Source of the DNA: Candidatus Mailhella excrementigallinarum
Lineage (GTDB): Bacteria > Desulfobacterota > Desulfovibrionia > Desulfovibrionales > Desulfovibrionaceae
DNA length: 64,000 bases
Reading direction: 5' to 3'
Assembly (NCBI GenBank): GCA_944324075.1
Contig: CALUUZ010000002.1
Span: 310,001 to 374,000 of the forward strand
Below are positions 17,043 through 26,708 of the stretch, piece after piece. The notes beneath the pieces were generated by a model. It was not told where the DNA came from and did not search any database. It saw nothing but the letters and a program-made list of their open reading frames with translations. Position 1 is the stretch's first letter, and every line of letters starts with the position of its first letter. Both the position numbers and the translations under genes were made by a program.

Positions 17043-19196
17043 TTATTTTTTCATGTTTTCGGCAAGCAGCTCCGCAATATGCGAAACCTTGACGCCAAGG
17101 CCCTGCTTTTCCGCGCCGCCCCGGATCTGCATGACGCAGCCCGGGCAGTCCATCACCACGCGGGAAGCACCTGTCTCCCTGATGTTGTCCAGCTTCTTTT
17201 CAAGCAGCCGGGCGGAGATTTCCGGGAACTTCATGGAGTAGGTGCCGCCGAAGCCGCAGCACACTTCTTCCTCGTTGCAGGGCACATAGTCCGCCGCGTC
17301 CGCGATAAGAGCGCGGGGGGCTTCCTTCACGCCGAGGCCGCGGCAGATATGGCAGGCCGCGTGATAGGTCGTCTTCTCTCCGGTGTTGTTGAAGTCTTCC
17401 GGCCTGAGGCCGAGCACGTCATGCACGAAGGAGCTGAAGTCCGTGACCTTGTCAGCAAAGGCCTGGGCCTTGAAGATCAGGGGATCGCCCTGCAGGATTT
17501 CCGGATAGCTGTGCTTGAGGTGCGATGCGCAGCTGGCGCAGAGGGTGATCACCGCGTCGTAGTTTCCGGCGCTGAAGGCTTCCACGTTCTGGCGCGCCAC
17601 TTCCTTTGAGGTGGGGCGCTGGCCCATCATTTCCAGGGGAAGGCCGCAGCAGGTCTGGGCTTCGGGATAGTCCACGGCCACGCCGTGGGCCGCCAGCACC
17701 TTTACCGCCGCTTCCAGTTGTTCGGGGTAGACGAAATCCTGCGCGCAGCCGCCGAAAAGGGCGACGCGGTATCTGGGGTTCTCCACCCTGGGGGACAGCG
17801 CGGGCCAGCGGTCACGGAAGGACTTGTCCGCAATGGCGGGCAGAGCCTTGAAACTGTGCTTGCCCAGGAACATGGCGGGCAGATGGCGCTGGAACTGCGT
17901 GCCGCGGGTGAACGGCTTCTGGGCGAAGGCGGCATATTTGAGCAGCCGGTGGAAGAGCTTGCGGTTCTTCATCACCGAGGAAAGCAGACTCATGGGCAGG
18001 GGATTGCCCTCTTCCGCCGTGAGGCGGCTGCGGATTTCGCGGATCAGGCGGGGCAGATCGATGCCGCCCGCGCAGACGCTCTTGCAGGCTTCGCAGCCCA
18101 CGCAGTTCTGGCAGAGCACCTTGGCCTTGTCATGGCCGTGGAAGAAGTAGGTCAGGATAAGGCCGATGGCGCCGATGTAGATGTAGCCCATCTTGTGCCC
18201 GCCCACCAGACGGAACACCGGGCAGACGTTGGCGCAGGCCCCGCAGCGCACGCAGCGGAATATCTGGGAGAACAGCGGGTCCCTGGCGATTTCACTGCGG
18301 CCGTTATCCACAAAGACCACATGCATGATCTTCCTGCCGTCGGGGTTGGCCTTGCACTCTCCCGCGCCGTCCATGAGCGTGACGTAGGAGGTCAGGCGCT
18401 GGGCCGTGGCGTTGCGCGGCAGCACCTGAAGCGCGGTAAGCGCCACGTCGAGAGTGGGAACCAGCTTGTCCAGACCGGCAATGGCCACATGCACGCGGGG
18501 CAGGGTGGTCACCATGCGGGCGTTGCCTTCGTTGGTCACGGTGGAGACCGCGCCGTTTTCCGCAATGGCGAAGTTGCAGCCGCTCACGCCCATGTCGGCG
18601 GCGATGAACTTGCGGCGCAGCTGCACGCGGGCCACCTTGACCAGGCGCTGGATATCCTCCGCATCCTGCTTTACGCCCGTTTCCCGCGTGAAGTCCTCGG
18701 CTACCTGATAGCGGGAAAGGTGGATGGCGGGCATGACCATGTGGGAAGGCCCTTCATGGCGCAACTGGATGATCCACTCGCCAAGGTCGGTTTCGTCCAC
18801 AATCAGCCCTTCTTTCTCCAGATAGGGGTTGAGCTGGATTTCCTCGGCGGTCATGGACTTGGACTTGACCACCCGTTTCACGTCGTTTTCCCTGGCGATG
18901 CGGGCGATGATGGCGTTGGCTTCCTCGGCCGTGGCGGCACGGTGGACATGCACGCCGCGTTTTTCCGCCTGTTCCTTGAACTGCGCGTACAGTTCCTCCA
19001 TGTGCCTGCAGGCGTCGTCCTTGGCGTCGGCAATCTGCGCGATCAGGCCGCGCTCGTCCACTTCCTTGAAGATGGTTTCGCGGTTGGCGCGGTAGGCTAC
19101 GGCAAAGGTGTCCAGCGTGTTGCGCAGGAACTTGTCCTCCAGAGCCTCATCGAGCTGCTTGTGATATTCCGAGTAGTTTTTCGGCGCGCTGTGCAT
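17043..19196 (-). CDS. LutB-LutA fusion: LUD domain, dicluster ferredoxin and two CCG domains
   Basis: 717 residues. Residues 1-300 are a LUD domain of the LutB type (DVKRVVKSKSMTAEEI, MGVSGCNFAIAENGAV). Near 305-370 come two 4Fe-4S sites (CVRCGACANVCP and CQNCVGCEACKSVC). Residues 470-717 have two cysteine-rich CCG modules (QTCCGLPLEMMGQ; VCCGFGGTYSMKFPE and MDCPGCVMQI) as found in separate LutA proteins. In Bacillus, LutA, LutB and LutC together oxidise L-lactate; here A and B are one polypeptide. It starts three bases after the lutC stop, so translation is probably coupled. It should deliver electrons from lactate to the quinone or a cytoplasmic Fe-S carrier. Confidence 0.9.
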   Translation of the reverse strand: MHSAPKNYSEYHKQLDEALEDKFLRNTLDTFAVAYRANRETIFKEVDERGLIAQIADAKDDACRHMEELYAQFKEQAEKRGVHVHRAATAEEANAIIARIARENDVKRVVKSKSMTAEEIQLNPYLEKEGLIVDETDLGEWIIQLRHEGPSHMVMPAIHLSRYQVAEDFTRETGVKQDAEDIQRLVKVARVQLRRKFIAADMGVSGCNFAIAENGAVSTVTNEGNARMVTTLPRVHVAIAGLDKLVPTLDVALTALQVLPRNATAQRLTSYVTLMDGAGECKANPDGRKIMHVVFVDNGRSEIARDPLFSQIFRCVRCGACANVCPVFRLVGGHKMGYIYIGAIGLILTYFFHGHDKAKVLCQNCVGCEACKSVCAGGIDLPRLIREIRSRLTAEEGNPLPMSLLSSVMKNRKLFHRLLKYAAFAQKPFTRGTQFQRHLPAMFLGKHSFKALPAIADKSFRDRWPALSPRVENPRYRVALFGGCAQDFVYPEQLEAAVKVLAAHGVAVDYPEAQTCCGLPLEMMGQRPTSKEVARQNVEAFSAGNYDAVITLCASCASHLKHSYPEILQGDPLIFKAQAFADKVTDFSSFVHDVLGLRPEDFNNTGEKTTYHAACHICRGLGVKEAPRALIADAADYVPCNEEEVCCGFGGTYSMKFPEISARLLEKKLDNIRETGASRVVMDCPGCVMQIRGGAEKQGLGVKVSHIAELLAENMKK

Positions 19197-19199
19197 GAC

Positions 19200-19832
19200 C
19201 TAAGCCTCCAGAAGAATGATGTGCAGTTCCAGCGGGCCGTGTACGCCCACGGCGGCCACGCGCTCGATGTCCGCCGTGCGGCTGGGGCCGGTGATGAACG
19301 TGGTGTAGGTCGGCGTGCCGTCGCCCATGCGCGCGCGGAGCTTTTCGGCAATGGCGGGCAGATGGGGGTATATTTCCGATTTCCTGAGGGCGATGACGTT
19401 GATTTCCGCAATCATGCCCGCCAGACGGCCTTCCTCGGAATCAGTGTTCACCATGCAGGTGCCGCTGGCGGCCACGCCGAGATCCGCCACGGAAAAGCCC
19501 ACATCTATGCCGGCCAGATGACCGCGCAGGCCGCTGCGGATGCAGGAAAAGCCCCTGGCTTCACAGGCGGCGGAAAGTTTTGCATAGCTTTCGTCATCAA
19601 GGCAGGGCGCGGCCACGATGCGCTTCACGCGGGTGGGCACGCCATTGGGGCCGAGGGGGCCTTTCTCGGCGTCGGCTTCTTCGGCCAGCATTTCGCAGGG
19701 AGCCTTGGCTTCGCAGGTTTCCACCACATACTGCAGCGCCGCGTCGAGATCGGCGGCTTCACGCACCACGGCGTTGACCGCCTCGGCTTTGGCCCTGAAC
19801 TCGTCGACGAGGGCCTGATTGATGGTTGGCAT
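19200..19832 (-). CDS. lutC: LutC-like LUD-domain lactate utilisation protein
   Basis: 210 residues, the usual size of LutC/YkgG. The C-terminal half has VGFSVADLGVAASGTCMVNTDSEEGRLAGM and TYTTFITGPSRTADIERV, the latter near the family's conserved G-P-S-R-T-A-D-I-E end motif. It lacks cysteine clusters, as expected, and is thought to form a complex with the LutA/LutB components encoded by the next gene. It sits between the GlcF-like gene (30-base gap upstream) and the LutB-LutA fusion (3-base gap). TGGAGGAGAATAC precedes the ATG, a good ribosome-binding site. Confidence 0.92.
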   Translation of the reverse strand: MPTINQALVDEFRAKAEAVNAVVREAADLDAALQYVVETCEAKAPCEMLAEEADAEKGPLGPNGVPTRVKRIVAAPCLDDESYAKLSAACEARGFSCIRSGLRGHLAGIDVGFSVADLGVAASGTCMVNTDSEEGRLAGMIAEINVIALRKSEIYPHLPAIAEKLRARMGDGTPTYTTFITGPSRTADIERVAAVGVHGPLELHIILLEA

Positions 19833-19862
19833 GTATTCTCCTCCAGGAAAGGTAGGTTCGGC

Positions 19863-21155
19863 TTACTTCAGGGTTTCCGCATAGATTTCCACAGGGTGCT
19901 TCACCACGATGTCGTCGTGGTTGTGGGAGAGCACGTCCTCGAGCTGCATCATGCAGGCCGGACAGCCCGTGGCCACGACCTTCGCGCCGGAAGCTGCCAC
20001 GTTGTCACGTTTGCGCTGCCCGATTTTGCGGGAATAGTCGTAGTGGAACAGATTGAAAGAGCCGCCGCAGCCGCAGCAGCGGTCGGCCTCGCGCATTTCC
20101 TTCAGCGTATAGGCCGGATTGGCGGAAATGACGGCGCGCGGCTGGGCTGACACGCCCAGCGCCTTTTTCAGATGGCAGGGATCATGGTAGGTGATCGTGA
20201 CGGCGTCTTCCGACGGGACGGCCGCTTCCACTCTGAGCACATCCACAAGGAACTGATTGATGTCCATGGTTTTGGCGGCGAGGTCGTCGGCCAGCCTCTT
20301 CATGCCCGCGCCGAGGCGATCGGCGTACATGGGCCAGTATTCCCTGATGGTGGCTGTACAGGAGCCGCAGGGCGTGACCAGATAGTCAAAGCTGCCCTGT
20401 TCCAGCAGTTCCAGGCTGATCTTCATCTGCGCGACCATGCCCCTGGCGTCTCCGGAGGAAAGCGCCGGAATGCCGCAGCAGGCAAGTCCCCTGGGCATGT
20501 ATACGGCTACCTTGTGATGCCGCAGCGCCTTGAGGCAGGCTTCCGCCATATCCACATACATCTTGTCGCCCATGCAGCCGGGATAGAAGGCGACCTTGAG
20601 GCCTCCCGCCGCGCGCGGCTCATCCACATGGCCGTAACGGGCATGCAGGGGCCTGGCCGCCATTTTGCGTATGTGCCGGTCGCCCAGCATGAAGTTGAGC
20701 ATGGGGGCGCAGACGGTGTTCTGGGCGTCCCTGCTTTTTTTGAATATGAGGGTCTGGGCGGGAGCGCCCATGCGCATGGCGAGGTTGAACAGGGCCGGAC
20801 GGGTCAGCAGGCCGCGGAAGATGACCTTCTTGACCGGCGAGAGGCCGATGTATTCATACACCAGCTCGCGCGCGGCCAGAAACACTTCCATGATTTTCAC
20901 GCCGGAGGGGCAGGCCGCTTCGCAGGAGCCGCACAGCAGGCAGCGCCCCAGCTTGTCGGCCACCGCCCGGGGGTCGCGGATCATTTCATGGGCAAGATTG
21001 CTCACCAGCGCGAGCTTGCCGCGCGCCACGTCGGCTTCCATCATGGTCGCGCCGAACATGGGGCAGACCTGCTGGCAGAAGCCGCACTTCATACAGGCGA
21101 CGATACGGTCGTCCAGCGTCATGAGACGCCGGGCGAGAGATTGCAGATCGTTCAT
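19863..21155 (-). CDS. (Fe-S)-binding oxidoreductase subunit, GlcF-like (lactate/glycolate dehydrogenase)
   Basis: 430 residues. The first 110 have two 4Fe-4S motifs (CMKCGFCQQVCP near residue 20 and CLLCGSCEAACPSG near 75). Two CCG domains follow, with ACCGIPALSSG, DPCHLKKALG, DRCCGCGGSFN and ATGCPACMMQLED. This is the layout of GlcF and of the Fe-S subunit of D-lactate dehydrogenase. It should accept electrons from the FAD subunit encoded immediately upstream (12-base gap) and pass them to the membrane pool. The pair followed by LutC and LutB-LutA suggests that both lactate isomers are handled by one operon, as in the organic-acid oxidation cluster of Desulfovibrio. Confidence 0.92.
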   Translation of the reverse strand: MNDLQSLARRLMTLDDRIVACMKCGFCQQVCPMFGATMMEADVARGKLALVSNLAHEMIRDPRAVADKLGRCLLCGSCEAACPSGVKIMEVFLAARELVYEYIGLSPVKKVIFRGLLTRPALFNLAMRMGAPAQTLIFKKSRDAQNTVCAPMLNFMLGDRHIRKMAARPLHARYGHVDEPRAAGGLKVAFYPGCMGDKMYVDMAEACLKALRHHKVAVYMPRGLACCGIPALSSGDARGMVAQMKISLELLEQGSFDYLVTPCGSCTATIREYWPMYADRLGAGMKRLADDLAAKTMDINQFLVDVLRVEAAVPSEDAVTITYHDPCHLKKALGVSAQPRAVISANPAYTLKEMREADRCCGCGGSFNLFHYDYSRKIGQRKRDNVAASGAKVVATGCPACMMQLEDVLSHNHDDIVVKHPVEIYAETLK

Positions 21156-21167
21156 GCCGCGCCTTCC

Positions 21168-22553
21168 TTAAATGCCCACAAGCTTGGTGGGATTGAGCAG
21201 GCCCCTGGGATCGAGGGCGCGGCGCAGACGCTGGGAGAAAAGGATGGTGCCGCGCGAGGTTTCCTTCTCCATCCATTTGGCCTTGGCGGTGCCGATACCG
21301 TGTTCGCCGGACAATGTGCCCTGAAGCTTGAGGGCCACGTCGAACATTTCGTCCACGGCTTCCTCCACCCGCTGGAATTCTTCCTTGTCGCGCCTGTCGC
21401 ACAGGAAGGTGGGGTGCAGGTTGCCGTCCCCGGCATGACCGAAGGTGCCCACTTCCAGCCGGTATTTTGCCGCGATTTCATTGATTGCCTTCATCATGGC
21501 CGGAATCCGTGAGCGCGGCACGGTGGCGTCTTCCAGCACGGTGGTGGGCTTGCAGCGGGCCAGCACGGGCAGAGCCATGCGGCGGGCTTCCCACAATTTG
21601 TTCTTTTCCGCCGCATCCCTGGCCACATGCACGGTGACGGCGCTGTTTTCCTTGAGCACCTTTTCCACCACGACGGCCTCATCCTCAACCTGAGCGGGGT
21701 GGCCGTCCACCTCGATGAGCAGGATGGCGGCGGCGTCGCGGGGCAGACCGGCCCTGGTGAAGTCGTCCACGCGGACAATGGTGTTGTTGTCGAGAAATTC
21801 CAGCGTGCAGGGGACAATGTGCGCGGCGATGATGCCCGCCACGGCTTCGGCGGCTTTCTGAATGTCGTCGAATACGGCCATGATGGCCTTGGAAGCCTTG
21901 GGCGGCGGCACAAGCTTGAGCACCGCCGTGGAAATGACGCCCAGCGTTCCCTCGGACTGGATCATCATGCCGCCGAGATTGTAGCCGGTGACGCACTTTA
22001 CGGTGCGGGAGCCGGACTTGACCAGTGCGCCGGTGGCGTCGAAGAATTCGATGCCCATGAGGTAGTCCTTGGTGACGCCGTATTTCAGGCCGCGCAGTCC
22101 GCCCGCGTTTTCCGCGATGTTGCCGCCGATGGTGGATACGCTCTGTGAGCCGGGATCAGGCGGATAAAGGAGGTTCTTCGCGGCAACGGCGTTGGCAAAG
22201 TCGGCAGTGACCACGCCGCATTCCACCACGGCGTAGAGGTCGCTTTCGTTGATTTCAAGAATGCGGTTCAGCCCGTTGGTCAGGATGACGACGGTATCGC
22301 TCCTGTCCGGGATGGTGCCGCCGGACAGATTGGTGCCCGCGCCGCGCACGGTCATGGGAATGCCGTTTTCATACAGCTTGCTTACACACTGCCCCAGCTG
22401 CTCGGTAGTGGTCGGGCGCACCACAAACGCCGGAACCACGGGATTGAGCACGGCGGAATCGTAAGAATAGCTCTGGCAGTCCGCCTCGGAGCTGAAAACG
22501 TTTTCCTTGCCGAGCAGTTGTTCAAATTCTTTGATGAGAGCCTGACTTGCCAT
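21168..22553 (-). CDS. FAD-binding D-lactate/glycolate dehydrogenase catalytic subunit, GlcD-like
   Basis: 461 residues from the ATG at 22553, preceded by AAGGAGGCAGC; the frame extends 37 codons further without a start signal. The N-terminal FAD-binding PCMH fold shows VRPTTTEQLGQCVSKLYENGIPMTVRGAGTN followed by LSGGTIPDRSDTVVILTNGLNRI, and YPPDPGSQSVSTIGGNIAENAGG for flavin contact. The C-terminal half has the GlcD ending GTFGHAGDGNLHPTFLCD and SGEHGIGTAKAKWM. It oxidises a 2-hydroxyacid, most likely D-lactate given the lactate permease in the same operon. It is the first gene of the operon; the 339-base gap upstream must hold the promoter. Confidence 0.92.
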   Translation of the reverse strand: MASQALIKEFEQLLGKENVFSSEADCQSYSYDSAVLNPVVPAFVVRPTTTEQLGQCVSKLYENGIPMTVRGAGTNLSGGTIPDRSDTVVILTNGLNRILEINESDLYAVVECGVVTADFANAVAAKNLLYPPDPGSQSVSTIGGNIAENAGGLRGLKYGVTKDYLMGIEFFDATGALVKSGSRTVKCVTGYNLGGMMIQSEGTLGVISTAVLKLVPPPKASKAIMAVFDDIQKAAEAVAGIIAAHIVPCTLEFLDNNTIVRVDDFTRAGLPRDAAAILLIEVDGHPAQVEDEAVVVEKVLKENSAVTVHVARDAAEKNKLWEARRMALPVLARCKPTTVLEDATVPRSRIPAMMKAINEIAAKYRLEVGTFGHAGDGNLHPTFLCDRRDKEEFQRVEEAVDEMFDVALKLQGTLSGEHGIGTAKAKWMEKETSRGTILFSQRLRRALDPRGLLNPTKLVGI

Positions 22554-22892
22554 GCTGCCTCCTTGAGCGATGTGAAAAAAGTCGGGCAAGACCGCTGAAA
22601 AATGAGGCGACGGAGCCTGTCGGATTTCCAGCAATCTTTCTATTATGTGGGAGATTTCATTCAAAAAAGCAAGAAATAATTTTATTTCATTGAGTACACA
22701 AACAGTGCAGTCATTGGTTGCTCAATCAGCACTTGATCGGAATCGTTTGAAATAGAGAGGAAAAACAGTTTTCCTTTTTTGATACGGTATACAAAAACGC
22801 GGCGCATATTTTTGAGAAAAATTACGCAAAACAGGAGTTCACTTGCGGCATCAGGTCCCGGCGGCTGATTGCCGGGCAGTGTCATGTCCGCC
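22554..22892. other. Intergenic region upstream of the lactate operon
   Basis: AT-rich for this genome. On the minus strand a CATAAT/TAATAG-like -10 candidate lies near 22635-22645, but no convincing -35 is spaced to it, and no sigma-54 promoter was found. It should hold the operon promoter and regulator sites. No gene or RNA recognised. Confidence 0.45.
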
Positions 22893-25800
22893 CTATGCGC
22901 CGATCCGTTCGCAGCCGGGGCCGTGCAGGGTGCTGACCCCACCCGTTCCCCGCGCGAGTTCAATGCGGGTTCCGATGCGATCGCGCAGAGCGGCAACATG
23001 GGAAATGACGCCGATAATCTTGCCGTCCCGGCGCAGGGACCCCAGGGTATCCAGCGCCACGTCCAGGGCTTCGGCATCCAGCGTGCCGAAGCCTTCATCC
23101 AGGAAGAGCGAGTCCACGCGGATTTTCCGGCTGGCGAGGCGGGAAAGTCCCAGGGCGAGGGCAAGACTTACCAGAAAGCTTTCTCCGCCGGAAAGGTTCC
23201 GTGTGGTGCGGACTTCTCCGGCCTGCCAGTGATCCCGGACCGCCAGCTCCAGACCTGCGCCTTCTCCATCTGCTGAGGGGGCGCGGAGCAGGGTATAGCG
23301 ATCCGTCATGCGGACGAGTTGGCGGTTCGCCAGAGCGATGACCGCGTCAAACGTCAGCCCCTGGGCGAAAGTCCTGAATTTCGCTCCGTCATGGGAACCC
23401 ATGAGATCATGCAGATCCTGCCAGCGGCGGTATTCAGCCTCCTGTCGCTGAAGGATTTCACGCTTTTCTCCCAGTTCCCTGTTCAGACGGGCGTCCGCTT
23501 CGAGCTGCTGTTCCTTCATGCCCATGTCGCGCTGAATCCGCGCGCGCTCGGCAAGCACGGCCTCCAGTCTGGCCGAAAGAGAGAGTTTTGCGGAGCCGTT
23601 CCGCGCCGGAAGGCGCGGACATCCGTTTTCCGGCGGAGGCGGCGGGGCAGGCAGTTCGGGCACGGCTTCATCCAGCGCGGCCCGGCGCGCTTTCAGCTCT
23701 TCACGCAGCGCGGCAAGGCGTTTTCCTTCGTCGTCCAGCTCCTGTTCTTTCCGGCGCAGTTCTTCCCTTTCCTCCTCATTGAGCAGCGAAGCCATGAACA
23801 GACGTTCGGGCTGCCCGCCGTCTTCGCCTCTTTCTCCGTTTTCCCCGGCAAACCCCTTGCGGCGGAGCAGTTCGGCAAAGCAGTCCTCCCGCTCCGCAAG
23901 ATCGGAACACAGTTCCCTGCCTCCCTGTTCCAGTTCCCGCAGACGGGAAAGGGAAGCTTCCAGGGCGCGTTCCGCGCCTTCCCTGAGACTGAGCGCACGC
24001 CGCGCTGCCTGTTCCGCCGCGCGCAGGGTGTTCTCTCCGCGCATTTCCGCCTCGTCCGCTCCGGAGGCTCCGGCATCCAGTTCCCGCAGGGTTTCGCGGC
24101 GGCTCGCCTCCGCCGCGTTCCGTTCCGCCTGAGCCGCAGCCAGCGCGGACGCCGTTTCCCGCAGGGCGCGTTCGTCGGCGCGCAGTTGTTCTTCCAGCGC
24201 ATCCCGCGCGGCAAGCTGTCTTTCCCTCCGTCTTTCCAGATCGCGTGCCTCGCTGCGCAGCCGTTCACGCCGCTCGCGGCGGGCCTCCAGCGCACGAAGG
24301 GCATCCGCATCGGACAGGCCGGACAAGGGATGCAGCGGCGTCAGGGCCTCCTGCCAGGCGCGTTCCGCATCATCCCTCGCGGCATGCCGTTCCAGCGCCG
24401 TCCGTTCGGTCCGTTCCAGCGCCGCCCGGGCCAGCGCCGCGGCGCTTTCTCTCCGTTCCGCCTCCAGGCGCGCGGCGTTCAGGGCGTCTCCGGCTTCCCG
24501 CGCTTCCCGCCGCAGGGCCGTGACGCGCACTTCCGCCGCGTTCAGCGCCCGGTTCAGGCATTCCGCCCGCTCAAGAGCGGCGTCGAGTCCGGCCCGGGCA
24601 CGTTCCAGCACCGCGCCGCCTTCTTCAGAGCGGAGCAGCCCGGCGCTCAGACCCGCATCCGCGGCGTGTTCCGTGAGAAAGACGTCTTCCGCCTCCGCGA
24701 GCTTCAGGCAGTCCTCCGCCTGAGCGGAGAGGTTGTCCAGATCGCGCCGCGCCGCGCTGCACGCTTTTTCCCTGTCCAGCAGTTCGGCGCGCGTCTGCTC
24801 CAGTTCTGTCCGCGTGTTCCGCAGACTGGCCCGCGCCTCGTCTTCATGGGGGATGCCGCCGGAGGCGTAGGGGTGATGAACCGCCCCGCACAGCGGGCAG
24901 GGAACGCCGTCCCGCAGTGCGGAGCGATGTTCGGCCAGTCCGGACACGCTCGCCGCAATGCGGATCTGCTCCTGGCAGAGAGCTTCATTTCCGACCAGCA
25001 GCTTTTCCCGTTCCCGCAGGATGCCGAGTTCTTTTTCCGCGGCGGCAATATCCGCTGATATCTGTATCCTTGTCCGGTTCTTTTCGTCCCGGTTCCGCAG
25101 TGCGGCGGCCCGCCGCGCCGCGGAGCCGCGCAGTGCGGCGAGAGCCTGGGAGCGGATACGCAGTGCGGCCAGCTCCTCACGCGGCTGCTCCGGCGGCTTT
25201 CCGTTCAGCAGTGCGGCCAGCTCCTCCTCTGCCCGTTCGGCGGCGCGGCGGACGGAATCCTCCAGCTCCGCAAGCCGTCCGCTTTCCCTTTTCCGGAAGG
25301 CTGCTTCCCGCTCCGTGTTCCGCCGGGTGTTTTGCGCGGTTTCCAACTCTTCTTCCGCCGTCCGGGCTTCCTTCCGACGCGCTTCAAGCGCGGCAAGACG
25401 TTCACGCAGCAGGGGCAGCGCCTCTCCCAGGGCGTCGTCCGCGCTTCCGTCCGTCAGAGCGCGATCCAGTTTCCGTTTTTCCTCCTCCAGACGGATTCCG
25501 GCAGCAAGACATTCATCTCTTTCCCGCACACGCATGTCATGCCGGATACGCGCGGATTCCGCCTCCTTTGCCAGCCGGGTCAGGTTTTCCGCCTTTTCCG
25601 CCAGCCGGGCGTCCATGGCACGGATGGCGCGCAGCAGGGGCAGAGCGCGTTCACGCTCCTTCCGGGCCGCGTTCTCGTCCGCAAGGGCGGACTCAAGCCG
25701 TGCGGAAGCGTCGTTCCGGGCGTCATCCAGTCTGGCCAGTTCCGCCTTCTGTTCCCGCAGGGCGGCGTCTGCGGCGTTTTTTCGCTCGCGCAGCGCGGTC

Positions 25801-26708
25801 AGGGCGGCGTGGTCGGCGGCCAGCTCAAGCGCGCGGCGGGCACGGGCAAGGCGTTCGCGCATGGGGGCGAAATCCTGCTCTCGTGCGGCATGCTCCTCTT
25901 CTTTCCGGCGGACGTCGGACTGTGCGGCATGGAGTTCCTCATCCTGCTCAAGCCAGTGCAGGGCGCTGCGCAGGGCGCTTTCCTCGCGGGCCAGCGCGTC
26001 GTCCCGTTCCGCAGCCGCCCGGAGTTCGGCGCGCAACGCGGCCTCTTCTTCCGGGGCCAGAGGGCGCAGTCCTGCCAGTTCCGCCATGAGAGCGTCACGC
26101 CGGGCTTTTTCCCTGTTCAGGCGCTCGTGGGCGCGCCGGGAAACAAGGCCGTACAGGGCGGTTCCGGTAATCTGCTCCAGAATGGGGGCGCGCTCGGAGG
26201 GGGAGGCATTGAGAAAGGCGGCGAAGTGTCCCTGCGCCAGCAGCATGGAGCGGGTAAAGCGATCAAAGTCCAGTCCGGTAAGTTCCGTGACCCTTGCCGC
26301 CGTTCTGGAGGAAGCGCTTTCCAGGATTTCGCCGTGTTCCGGGTCTCTGGTGATATCGGCTATCTGATGGGTATATGGCTGAAGGGCTCCGCCCGCTCTG
26401 CGCCTTGCGCGATGCTGATACCATGTGCAGCGGTAACGGCCCGAAGCCAGTTCGAATTCCACTTCGGCGGAGCATTCCCCCGCGCGTCTGCTCATGATGT
26501 CGTTGGAACCTGCGCTCAGGCGTCCCAGCCGGGGAGTCTGACCATAGAGCGCCAGACATATCGCGTCGAGTATGGTGCTTTTGCCCGCTCCCGTGGGGCC
26601 GGTGATGGCAAAGATGCCTTCACCCGCATATTCGGAGCGATCGAGATCTATGCTCCACTCCCCGGCCAGGGAATTGAGATTTTTCAGATGAATGCGGGTG
26701 ATGCGCAT
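22893..26708 (-). CDS. sbcC: Exonuclease SbcC (AAA/SMC-like subunit)
   Basis: 1271 residues. The N-terminus has Walker A GPTGAGKST near residue 40 after MRITRIHLKNLNSLAGEW. A very long Arg/Glu/Ala coiled coil spans roughly 190-1090 and is broken near 603 by the zinc hook CPLC. The C-terminus carries the ABC signature NLSGGESF near 1171 and Walker B DSLFLDEGFGTLD. With SbcD it forms a nuclease that cuts hairpins and blocked DNA ends. Start and upstream stop share one base (TGATG), so it is coupled to sbcD. The unusually GC-rich coiled coil gives long open frames on the other strand, which are not genes. At 1271 residues it is larger than E. coli SbcC (about 1050). Confidence 0.95.
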   Translation of the reverse strand: MRITRIHLKNLNSLAGEWSIDLDRSEYAGEGIFAITGPTGAGKSTILDAICLALYGQTPRLGRLSAGSNDIMSRRAGECSAEVEFELASGRYRCTWYQHRARRRAGGALQPYTHQIADITRDPEHGEILESASSRTAARVTELTGLDFDRFTRSMLLAQGHFAAFLNASPSERAPILEQITGTALYGLVSRRAHERLNREKARRDALMAELAGLRPLAPEEEAALRAELRAAAERDDALAREESALRSALHWLEQDEELHAAQSDVRRKEEEHAAREQDFAPMRERLARARRALELAADHAALTALRERKNAADAALREQKAELARLDDARNDASARLESALADENAARKERERALPLLRAIRAMDARLAEKAENLTRLAKEAESARIRHDMRVRERDECLAAGIRLEEEKRKLDRALTDGSADDALGEALPLLRERLAALEARRKEARTAEEELETAQNTRRNTEREAAFRKRESGRLAELEDSVRRAAERAEEELAALLNGKPPEQPREELAALRIRSQALAALRGSAARRAAALRNRDEKNRTRIQISADIAAAEKELGILREREKLLVGNEALCQEQIRIAASVSGLAEHRSALRDGVPCPLCGAVHHPYASGGIPHEDEARASLRNTRTELEQTRAELLDREKACSAARRDLDNLSAQAEDCLKLAEAEDVFLTEHAADAGLSAGLLRSEEGGAVLERARAGLDAALERAECLNRALNAAEVRVTALRREAREAGDALNAARLEAERRESAAALARAALERTERTALERHAARDDAERAWQEALTPLHPLSGLSDADALRALEARRERRERLRSEARDLERRRERQLAARDALEEQLRADERALRETASALAAAQAERNAAEASRRETLRELDAGASGADEAEMRGENTLRAAEQAARRALSLREGAERALEASLSRLRELEQGGRELCSDLAEREDCFAELLRRKGFAGENGERGEDGGQPERLFMASLLNEEEREELRRKEQELDDEGKRLAALREELKARRAALDEAVPELPAPPPPPENGCPRLPARNGSAKLSLSARLEAVLAERARIQRDMGMKEQQLEADARLNRELGEKREILQRQEAEYRRWQDLHDLMGSHDGAKFRTFAQGLTFDAVIALANRQLVRMTDRYTLLRAPSADGEGAGLELAVRDHWQAGEVRTTRNLSGGESFLVSLALALGLSRLASRKIRVDSLFLDEGFGTLDAEALDVALDTLGSLRRDGKIIGVISHVAALRDRIGTRIELARGTGGVSTLHGPGCERIGA

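Noticed and set aside
17685..20150. 821-residue open frame on the plus strand
   Set aside because: Antisense shadow of the lactate Fe-S genes; composition is typical of a reversed GC-rich gene.
24958..26367. Long plus-strand open frames (Arg/Ser-rich) opposite sbcC
   Set aside because: They arise from the biased codons of the SbcC coiled coil and have no start signal or domain.
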